Origin: DASWHD01 sp036393335
GTDB lineage: Bacteria; CG2-30-53-67; CG2-30-70-394
NCBI GenBank assembly: GCA_036393335.1
Contig: DASWHD010000156.1
Span: 1-29,207 of the forward strand
Length of the DNA stretch: 29,207 nt
Direction: 5' to 3'
Part shown: positions 22,943-29,207 of the stretch, one piece after another
How the letters are laid out: each line of letters starts with the position of its first letter
Numbering within the stretch: position 1 is the first letter of the stretch
Notes under the pieces: generated by a model
Databases searched by the model: none
Told to the model about the DNA's origin: nothing
Seen by the model: the letters and a program-made list of their open reading frames with translations, nothing else
Translations under genes and position numbers: made by a program

Positions 22943-23965
22943 TCAGAGGCAATTCTGGACCTCCAGCCTCTTCGGCAACCCGTTACTCAGGTTCCACTTG
23001 AACTCCGCGGTGCAAAGCGGGCCTTCGACCGTCACCTGGGCGTCGTTGTCTCCCTCGAACCTCAGGACTGCGTTGGCGTCCCCTCCCAACGGGATGACAT
23101 CCTCGTATTTCAGCCGAATCTCGCCTCCCTCCGGGCGACGCAGGGCATCGGGACTGGAGAAATCGAGGCGTAAATCCACCACCTCGTAATTCGCCTGCGG
23201 ATCGTTAATCCTGGGCAGTTTGATGTCCACCCGGCCAGTGCCATTGACGGTAATCACGTCGCCCGAGTCACGAAAGTCGGTGATCTCCCAGGACACATCC
23301 TCGAGAGCGAGGATGTCGATGCCCAGGAAACCGATCTCGCTGTTCTTCGTCGCCACCCGCACCACCTCGCTCCGGTCGATCCCGAAGGTCTTGGTGATCT
23401 GACCATCCTCGTCCTCGAACTGGACGAAGAGGTTGATCTCCGCGTCCCCGGGGAAGTCCACCCAGACGTTCCACGCCCCCTGCTCGGCGAAGAGCCCGCC
23501 GCCATCCTCATCCGGGTCCCAGTCGAGCTCGAACCGGTCGATGTCGACCTGGATCGAAGAAGCGGTCACCGGCGCAACGCTGGAGCTCCGTAGCTCATCC
23601 TCCCCGTCGCGAAGCACGGCGAAGAGCTGGGTCGATCCCAGGCCCAGGTTGACCGCCGCCGCCACCGCGGTGACGGTCTTACCCCTCTCCTCCGGCGTCA
23701 GATCGTCCAAGCTGTTGTTGACGACCACCAACTCACCATCGCCCAGGACCGCAGAGACATCACCGCTGGTGGCGACCTCAGCAAAACTCTGGCCATCGAA
23801 GGTCACGGCCATGGTCGGCGGTGGGGATGGGGTAAATGGGTCCAGCACGTCCTGCTGTTCATTGTTACCGCCTCCACCGCCGCCTCCGCCACCACAGGCA
23901 GCCAGCGGAGCGATCAGGACCAGGGTGAAAAGCAGGGCTAGGCGATGTCTAAAACGTGCGTTCAT
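22943..23965 (-). CDS. Putative lipoprotein with poly-glycine linker, function unknown
   Basis: A 340-residue protein. The signal peptide ends in a lipobox (PLAAC, Cys24), which is followed by nine Gly and an Asn/Gln-rich spacer, so the mature protein would be tethered by lipid through a flexible arm. The rest is acidic and probably beta-rich (many alternating hydrophobic strands, e.g. INLFVQFEDEDGQ, EIRLKYEDV, AVLRFEGDNDAQVTV) with two Cys near the C-terminus (CTAEFKW and QNC) that could form a disulfide. No known domain recognised. GAGGAG precedes the ATG, and TACAAT on the minus strand (23990-23995) is a possible -10 box. A clean terminator follows. Confidence 0.82.
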   Translation of the reverse strand: MNARFRHRLALLFTLVLIAPLAACGGGGGGGGGNNEQQDVLDPFTPSPPPTMAVTFDGQSFAEVATSGDVSAVLGDGELVVVNNSLDDLTPEERGKTVTAVAAAVNLGLGSTQLFAVLRDGEDELRSSSVAPVTASSIQVDIDRFELDWDPDEDGGGLFAEQGAWNVWVDFPGDAEINLFVQFEDEDGQITKTFGIDRSEVVRVATKNSEIGFLGIDILALEDVSWEITDFRDSGDVITVNGTGRVDIKLPRINDPQANYEVVDLRLDFSSPDALRRPEGGEIRLKYEDVIPLGGDANAVLRFEGDNDAQVTVEGPLCTAEFKWNLSNGLPKRLEVQNCL

Positions 23966-24211
23966 GGCGTTCTCCTCAATACCCTAAAAATTGTAGCGCA
24001 CGGAATTGAATGGCGATGGAACCCGACGGATTGTCCTTGAAGAGTTCCATGGGTAGGTTCCAAGGATGGGAATGGTTTTGGCTCTTCTTATCGCTGGACA
24101 AGATCGAGACTGGAGAAGGAATCAATTGCTAATTGTATTCGTACACTTTATTCCATGAGAAGCGCGGTAGGCCCTCGATCGCCAGTCGGCAAACGCCGTC
24201 CGTCCCTCGCC

Positions 24212-25786
24212 CTAGTCCGTCAACTTGCCCACCGGCAGGAAGCCGAGGAGGTCCTTGAGGTCCTCGTCCTCGAAGGTGATGCCGCCGCCGACGAACGCCG
24301 AGTCGGCCTGATCGTTCAAAAAGTTGTCGTAGCCTGCGGTGAGGAAGAAGTAGTCGAGAAAGTCGATGCGGCCCTTGGCCTTCAGGTGGGGGCTCGTGCC
24401 GGCGGTGTAGTCCCCGTCGAAATCGTAGGCGTCAAGAGAAACCCGCACTCGATCCTGGGCCAGGAAGTAATCGCCGCCGAGCCCGAAGGTGTTCTCCTTG
24501 AGGCCGATGCGGCCCGTGAGATCGCCGTGTCGCCGGGCAAACTGGGCGGAGAACTGGAGGTTGCCGCTCTGTTCCTCCACCTCCTCCTCGACCACCGTCT
24601 GGGTCACGTCGATGGGGTAGAAGTCGCTGCCGGCGCCGGTCCCCGTATTGGTGATCTCACGCACCGTCCGGGTACGCCGCACCGTCTCATCCCCCCCAGC
24701 CGGCTTCACCACCTCCAGGAGGTAGTACTTCTCCTTGGACGGCTGCAGGGTCAGGGAGAAGATACCGCGCGAGTCGTTGCGGTCCATGAGGGACTCACCC
24801 TCAAAGCTCACATAAGTGCGAAACCGCTCGCGTTGGCCTAGGAAGCGGTCGATCTTGGCGATCGCGGAATTTATGCCCTCCACGGTCGTGTCGTCGTTGA
24901 TCAGGCGGCCGATGGTCCCCTCCCCTTCGTCCACCTTGCGGGCGATGCTGCCGAACGAGCTAAACGCGTCCTGTGCCTCCACGGCGGCGTTGCGCGCCGA
25001 CGAGATCGCATCGGTGACCCCTTCGCGGTTCTCCGCGATCAGGACCTGCAAGCTGTCGACGAGCTTCTGGACGTTGTCGCCCAGTTTCGGCAGCTTCTCT
25101 TTCGCGTACCCCGAGAAATCGTGGAAGTTGCCGACGGTCTCGGTGAGTGAGTCTTCGTTGCGCGCCACTACGCGGTCGAGGCCGGCGGTCAGCGACTCGA
25201 TCTGTACGAGGATGCGGTCAACGCGCTCGTCGTTGCGCGCGACGATTTCCTTCACGCTGGCGGTGAGGTCGCGGGTATTGGCCAGGATCGCCTTGAGATT
25301 TGCCTTGCCCTCCTCGCTGCCGAAGGCGTCGGCCAGGACGCCGGTGACCTCGCCGATGTCCCCGGCCAACTCTCCCAGAGAGGAAAGGAGCTCGTCGAGG
25401 CTCTTCTGACTCACCGACTCCTCGAGGGTGTCGGTGTCGCGTAACCTGTGGCCCCAGTTCTTCCCCGGGACGATGGCGAGATATTTCTCTCCCAGCAGCC
25501 CCTCGGTACGCAGCTCGGCCCGCGAGTCGACCGGGATCGAGACACCCTGGGCCACCCGCAACCGTAGCTCCGCCCGCCCCTCGTCCAGGCTGATCGACTC
25601 CACCTGCCCGACCTTGACGCCGGCGATCCGTACCGGCGCCTTCTCCTCGAGGCCATCCACGCTGTCGAAGCGCACGGTCAGCGTGTAGCCCTCCTTCACC
25701 TCGCCCTCCTCCAGACGGGTGCTGAGGATGAACAACAGCACGGCGATCAGGATGACGAACAAGCCGACCTTGGTCTCAAGAGCCAT
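24212..25786 (-). CDS. MlaD-type MCE protein with long C-terminal beta-rich region
   Basis: A 524-residue protein, far longer than E. coli MlaD (~180). It has an N-terminal membrane anchor (residues 6-22), an MCE domain (about 32-108, with VRIAGVKVGQV and LLGEKYLAI), and a long helical, likely coiled-coil region (~125-310) with a repeated VARN-D/E motif. From ~320 to 524 alternating strands such as VRVSLDAYDFDGDY and FFLTAGYDN end in a short helical tail. MCE proteins form hexameric tunnels for lipids between the two membranes. The C-terminal part looks like outer-membrane beta-barrel strands; I infer that it may reach the outer membrane itself. It is the last gene of the three-gene operon, 101 bp after mlaF. 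Confidence 0.85.
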   Translation of the reverse strand: MALETKVGLFVILIAVLLFILSTRLEEGEVKEGYTLTVRFDSVDGLEEKAPVRIAGVKVGQVESISLDEGRAELRLRVAQGVSIPVDSRAELRTEGLLGEKYLAIVPGKNWGHRLRDTDTLEESVSQKSLDELLSSLGELAGDIGEVTGVLADAFGSEEGKANLKAILANTRDLTASVKEIVARNDERVDRILVQIESLTAGLDRVVARNEDSLTETVGNFHDFSGYAKEKLPKLGDNVQKLVDSLQVLIAENREGVTDAISSARNAAVEAQDAFSSFGSIARKVDEGEGTIGRLINDDTTVEGINSAIAKIDRFLGQRERFRTYVSFEGESLMDRNDSRGIFSLTLQPSKEKYYLLEVVKPAGGDETVRRTRTVREITNTGTGAGSDFYPIDVTQTVVEEEVEEQSGNLQFSAQFARRHGDLTGRIGLKENTFGLGGDYFLAQDRVRVSLDAYDFDGDYTAGTSPHLKAKGRIDFLDYFFLTAGYDNFLNDQADSAFVGGGITFEDEDLKDLLGFLPVGKLTD

Positions 25787-25887
25787 TGCGGTTCCGAACG
25801 TTCAAAGAGGCTGGTCTCGACTGCGGCCACCACAGCCACCGGTCGGGTTCATCGTCCTATCCACGGCAACCGAGAAGTTTCCACAGC

Positions 25888-26649
25888 CTACCCGTCGCGT
25901 TTCTCGGAACATACCCTCGCGGCATCGCCGCGAGCGTTGAGAAACTCCTGTAATTGCGGTTCCGGGTTGGCACAGAGTTGCTGCGGCGTACCCTCGGCCA
26001 ACACCCTCCCTTCGTCAAGGAAGGCGATGTGATCGGCCATCTCCAGGGCGCTCCTCACGTCGTGGGTCACCGCCACCACGGTGGTCCCCAGCGCCGCCTT
26101 GGCCGCCATGATCAGGCGATTGATGTGGACCGTGGTGAGCGGGTCGAGGCCGGTGGTCGGCTCGTCGTAGAGCATGATCTCCGGCTCCATGATCGTCGCC
26201 CGTGCCAGGCCGACGCGCTTCTGCATCCCGCCGGAGAGCTCCGCGGGCATCTTGTGCTCGATCCCGGACAGCTCGACGCGCTCCAGCTCCCGCGCGACAC
26301 GGGTCGGAATCTCCTCCGCCGGACAGAGGTTGTTCTCCCGCAGGCCGAAGGCGAGGTTGTCGAAGACGTTCATGGAATCGAACAGGGCCGAGCCCTGGAA
26401 GACGAAGCCGAAGCGGCGCATCAGCGCCTGGCGCTCCTCGCCCTTCACGTAGGTGATGTCCAGGTCTTCCAGGTAGACCTTCCCGGTGTCCGGTTTAAGC
26501 AGGCCGACGATGTGCTTGAGCAGCACCGACTTGCCCGTGCCGCTCGGCCCGAGGATGACGGTGAACTGACCCTTGCGGATGGTCAGGTCCAGATCGCGAA
26601 AGACCATCTGCGGCCCGAACGCCTTGCAGATTTTTTGCAGCCGGATCAC
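25888..26649 (-). CDS. mlaF: ABC transporter ATPase of an Mla-type lipid transport system
   Basis: A 253-residue ATPase. Walker A is GPSGTGKS (residues 34-41), signature LSGGMQKR, Walker B MLYDEPTTGLD, and a switch His in VAVTHD. The Q-loop reads FVFQGSALFDSMNVFDNLAF, the MlaF-type form. It would power lipid transfer together with the permease encoded upstream. The start codon is GTG at 26647-26649 and overlaps the permease stop (GTGA). It has a short C-terminal extension (residues ~240-253) of unknown importance. Confidence 0.92.
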   Translation of the reverse strand: MIRLQKICKAFGPQMVFRDLDLTIRKGQFTVILGPSGTGKSVLLKHIVGLLKPDTGKVYLEDLDITYVKGEERQALMRRFGFVFQGSALFDSMNVFDNLAFGLRENNLCPAEEIPTRVARELERVELSGIEHKMPAELSGGMQKRVGLARATIMEPEIMLYDEPTTGLDPLTTVHINRLIMAAKAALGTTVVAVTHDVRSALEMADHIAFLDEGRVLAEGTPQQLCANPEPQLQEFLNARGDAARVCSEKRDG

Positions 26650-27377
26650 GCGCCAAACAGGAGGGAGGTGAGGATGTAGTCGAAGACCAGGATGAGGACC
26701 GAGGAGTACACCACCGCCTCGGTGGTCGCGCGTCCCACCCCGGCAGCACCACCCCGGGCGTTGAACCCGAAGTGGCAGCTCACCACGGACAGGATGAAGC
26801 CGAAGATGGCCGACTTGAGCAGTCCGTTCGCCATATCGGCGAATTCTACGAACTGCACGGTCTTATTGATGTACAGGGTCGAGTTGATGCCGAGCAGCTT
26901 CACGCCTACCAGGTAGCCACCCAGGATGCCGACGAAGTCGGACAGCACCACGAGCATCGGCACCATCAGCACCGATGCCGTCACGCGCGGGACGATCAGG
27001 TAATGCACCGGGTTCACCGCCATCGTGTAGAGGGCGTCGATTTGCTCGGTGACGCGCATGGTGCCGAGCTCTGCGGCCATCAGCGAGCCGGCCCGGGCGG
27101 TCACCATCAGCCCACTGAGCACCGGGCCGAGCTCGCGCAACACCGACAGGGCGACCACCGTCCCCACCAGGCTCTCTGCGCCGAACCGTGCGAAGCCGTT
27201 GTAGGACTGCAGGGCCAACACCATGCCGGTGAACAGGCCGGTGAGCAGCACGACGAACGTCGAGTTGACGCCGACCACCTCCATCTGGCGCAGGAGATTG
27301 CGCCACCGCACGGGACGGCGCGGTAGCCAGCGGAGGAGGTCGACCATCAACATGCCCATCGCCCCGGCGGTATTCAC
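26646..27377 (-). CDS. mlaE: MlaE-family permease of a lipid transport system
   Basis: The annotated part is 243 residues with five to six spans. Family motifs are visible: LFTGMVLALQ, LRELGPVLSGLMVTARAGSLMAAELGTMRVTEQIDAL, NPVHYLIVPR and GRATTEAVVYSSVLILVFDYILT. It is the membrane half of the MlaEF ABC transporter. The GTG at 27375-27377 is the first usual start codon, but in-frame sequence upstream (EQIGKVSLGLV) matches the family N-terminus and a GGAGGG site lies 6 bases before an in-frame ATC at 27417-27419. The true protein is therefore likely ~257 residues with a non-standard start. No mlaB or mlaC is nearby. Confidence 0.9.
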   Translation of the reverse strand: MNTAGAMGMLMVDLLRWLPRRPVRWRNLLRQMEVVGVNSTFVVLLTGLFTGMVLALQSYNGFARFGAESLVGTVVALSVLRELGPVLSGLMVTARAGSLMAAELGTMRVTEQIDALYTMAVNPVHYLIVPRVTASVLMVPMLVVLSDFVGILGGYLVGVKLLGINSTLYINKTVQFVEFADMANGLLKSAIFGFILSVVSCHFGFNARGGAAGVGRATTEAVVYSSVLILVFDYILTSLLFGA

Positions 27378-27612
27378 CAGGCCCAGGCTGACCTTCCCGA
27401 TCTGCTCGACGACGACGATGGCTCTCCCTCCAATCGCGGTGCATCAACCCACGCTGCACACCTTATTTAACATGGGCTGGACGAGCAACCGAGTGGCCGT
27501 ATGGCCGCGGTGCGCAGAGACCTCACACGCCCCGCCAGCAAATACCTACCGGCCGTATCGGTCGCAGTCCTCGCCCCACGAATCGCTGCCCCTTCCCCGA
27601 GGTTTCGCGCCC

Positions 27613-28785
27613 TTACTCCGCGTACACCCGCGGCACCCGCGGGCTGATGTTACACAGCACCTCGTACGGGATGGTCCCCAACAGGTCCGCCACCGCCTGC
27701 GCGGAGATTGTTTCCCCTCCCTGGCTGCCGATCACCACCGCCGTGCTGCTCTGCCGCGCCTGCGGGACGCCGGTGACGTCGACGCAGGTGAGGTCCATGT
27801 TCACCCGGCCGATGATCGGGCAGCGTCGCCCCTCGATCAGTACCTCGCCGCGATTGGACAGGGCGCGCGACACCCCGTCGGCGTACCCGATGGGCAGGAT
27901 CGCCATGCGCGTCGGCCGCCGGCAATGGAAGGTCCGACCGTAGCCTACGGTGGTCCCCGCCGGCAGGTCGCGCAGCCGTACGACGCGGCTCTCCAGAGAG
28001 AGCACGGCCTCCAGCTCCAGCTCCCCCTCGGCTCCGTCGGCGCCGTACCCGTAGAGCCCGATCCCCGGCCGCACCGCGTCGAACCACGCCTCGGGGAAGC
28101 GCACCAGACCGGCGGTGTTGGCGAGATGAAAGACCGCGCCGGTGAAGCCGGCGGTGAGCACCGCCTCGCGGCAGGCGCGAAAGTGCACGATCTGTTCGCC
28201 GGTGAACGACGGATCTGCCTCGTCGGCGCAGGCGAGGTGGCTCATGCAGCCGGCCAGGCGCAGGTGCGGCGAGACGGAGAGGAAATCGAGAGCGCGGGCC
28301 AGCTCCGCTCCATTGAAGCCGACCCGGCCCATTCCCGTATCGACCTTCAGATGCACACCGACCTCGCGCCCGCCGGTCGCTGCTTCCAGCGCGGCCACCT
28401 CGCCGAGGTCGCTCACCACGGGGGTGAGACCGAGGGCCACCACCTCTGCAACGTCCGCCTGGTAGCCGGGCGTGAGCAGCAGGATCGGCGCCGCGATGCC
28501 GGCCATCCGCAATGCCCGTGCCTCCTCCACCAGCGCGACGGCGAGGTAAGCGGCGCCCTCCTCCAGCAACGCCCGGGCCACCGGCACCGCCCCGTGGCCG
28601 TACGCCTCCGCCTTCACTACACCGATCACCTCTGTCCCGGCAGGCAGTCGGGCGCGCAGGCGGCGGAAGTTGCGCCGCAGAGCCCCCAGCGACACCCGCG
28701 CACATGTGGGACGTACCGCGTCGGCGGCCATGCCGACGACTCGCAACGAGGCATTCATATTCACAACAGACATCGTCAGTCCCAT
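27613..28785 (-). CDS. alr: Alanine racemase
   Basis: A PLP enzyme that interconverts L- and D-alanine for peptidoglycan. The PLP-binding Lys58 is in VVKAEAYGHG (most relatives have KADAYGHG). Other signature blocks are HLKVDTGMGRVGF, PGIGLYGYG, VGYGRTF with the catalytic Tyr region, and GRVNMDLTCVDV. The length is 390 residues from the first ATG (28783-28785), about 25-30 more than most family members; ATG codons at 28773, 28758 and 28731 are alternatives, and none has a strong ribosome binding site. The gene follows dnaB on the same strand, as in many gammaproteobacteria. Confidence 0.93.
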   Translation of the reverse strand: MGLTMSVVNMNASLRVVGMAADAVRPTCARVSLGALRRNFRRLRARLPAGTEVIGVVKAEAYGHGAVPVARALLEEGAAYLAVALVEEARALRMAGIAAPILLLTPGYQADVAEVVALGLTPVVSDLGEVAALEAATGGREVGVHLKVDTGMGRVGFNGAELARALDFLSVSPHLRLAGCMSHLACADEADPSFTGEQIVHFRACREAVLTAGFTGAVFHLANTAGLVRFPEAWFDAVRPGIGLYGYGADGAEGELELEAVLSLESRVVRLRDLPAGTTVGYGRTFHCRRPTRMAILPIGYADGVSRALSNRGEVLIEGRRCPIIGRVNMDLTCVDVTGVPQARQSSTAVVIGSQGGETISAQAVADLLGTIPYEVLCNISPRVPRVYAE

Positions 28786-28899
28786 GTGTTACCAGAAAAA
28801 CTTCAACAGCGTCCTAAGCACCGTCTCGCAGATCGGCGACAGCCTGTGTGCCTCACCAGTCCTCATGCCGGGCTGCAGCGTCCTGAGAGATTGAAAAAC

Positions 28900-29009
28900 G
28901 GGGGTGGGGATTGAGGATGGGGGATGCGGGGAAGGATAGAAGGAGAAAAGGTCCGCTGTCCGCGCCGCGGCCAGCCTTCCCCCACCCCCCAACCCTCATC
29001 CCCCATCCC
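28900..29009. repeat. G-rich/C-rich inverted repeat between dnaB and alr
   Basis: The left arm 28900-28935 is nearly all purine with four G-runs (5, 4, 5 and 4 G). The right arm 28975-29009 is its C-rich counterpart. GGATGGGGGATG (28915-28926) pairs perfectly with 28997-29008, and AAGG (28932-28935) with CCTT (28975-28978). It could form a long hairpin in the dnaB-alr transcript or G-quadruplexes on either strand. No coding evidence. Confidence 0.55.
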
Positions 29010-29057
29010 GGGTATTTCGATGCGTAGGGGTCGTCGCGGCAGCGCACAGCAGGGTCA

Positions 29058-29076
29058 TGGTGAGGGATGCGCGCTA
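29058..29076. repeat. Diverged terminal-repeat-like sequence at the end of dnaB
   Basis: On the minus strand this reads TAGCGCGCATCCCTCACCA, matching the right-end repeat of the 7430-7611 element at 16 of 19 positions. Its first three bases are the dnaB stop codon. No partner end was found nearby, so it may be a remnant or chance. Confidence 0.35.
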
Positions 29077-29207
29077 ACCGAAGTGTCGGTCCTCGGCGAA
29101 GAACCGCGCGAAGCGACGCTCGAACATCACCTCTGCCATGCCTACCGGCCCGTTGCGGTGCTTCCCGATCTGGATCTCCGTGGGCCACGCCTCGTCCTCC
29201 TCGTGGG
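29074..29207 (-). CDS. dnaB: Replicative DNA helicase DnaB, C-terminal end
   Basis: The last 43 residues of the protein are in the window; the gene continues beyond the right edge. EIQIGKHRNGPVGMAEVMFERRFARF corresponds to the conserved DnaB C-terminal block IIxKQRNGPxGxVxLxFxxxxxRF. Stop TAG at 29074-29076. DnaB is the hexameric helicase at the replication fork. The neighbouring alr downstream supports the call. Confidence 0.93.
   Translation of the reverse strand, partial: HEEDEAWPTEIQIGKHRNGPVGMAEVMFERRFARFFAEDRHFG

Noticed and set aside
27223..28914. 563-residue plus-strand open frame
   Set aside because: Antisense to alr and mlaE, with the composition of a shadow frame.

Overview
The window is a compact, GC-rich stretch of bacterial chromosome, most likely from a gammaproteobacterium. 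The evidence is the dnaB-alr neighbour pair at the right end, a type A RNase P RNA, rpsT with GTG start, RlpA and an Mla-type lipid transport operon. Its core is respiratory: two different haem-copper oxidase loci diverge from a shared spacer, and genes for haem A synthesis, copper supply and oxidase assembly follow. This suits an aerobic or microaerobic, possibly chemolithotrophic, organism. I cannot name the genus from the sequence alone.

Layout. 1-3.7 kb: the 3' part of rlpA, a small copper-chaperone-like HMA protein, a PA0069-type radical SAM protein, a Nudix hydrolase, rnpB and a FabG-like reductase. 3.8-7.3 kb (minus strand): a cbb3-like oxidase operon of dihaem cytochrome c, CcoN-like, CcoO-like and two small membrane proteins. 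There is no ordinary ccoP; its parts appear to be split over two genes. 7.3-8.4 kb: the divergent spacer, with a 182-bp foldback element with terminal inverted repeats and a shortened copy of the oxidase subunit IV gene that has its own possible promoter and a good terminator. 8.4-20.1 kb (plus strand): a long run ctaD, ctaE, subunit IV, two small membrane proteins, ctaC, ctaA, ctaB, an MFS transporter, a DUF420 protein, a TauE/SafE-like protein, a CcoI-like copper P-type ATPase and a secreted protein of unknown function.

20.3-22.4 kb (minus strand): a CBS-domain protein, a secreted cupredoxin-like protein and a NapH/CcoG-type membrane iron-sulfur protein, probably one operon. 22.6-24.0 kb: rpsT and a poly-glycine lipoprotein. 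24.2-27.4 kb: a three-gene MCE transport operon (MlaE, MlaF and a long MlaD with a beta-rich C-terminus). 27.6-29.2 kb: alr, a G-rich inverted repeat and the 3' end of dnaB.

How it fits together. The copper ATPase, TauE/SafE-like protein, CcoG/NapH-like protein and HMA chaperone can supply copper; CtaA and CtaB make haem A and haem O; DUF420 and the small Cys-bearing membrane protein may help oxidase assembly. The most unusual points are an aa3-type subunit I that keeps the D-channel but has lost the recognised K-channel residues, the apparently split CcoP, and a family of inverted-repeat ends that supply the stop codon of one gene and the start codon of the next. No CRISPR array, tRNA, transposase or prophage gene was seen.
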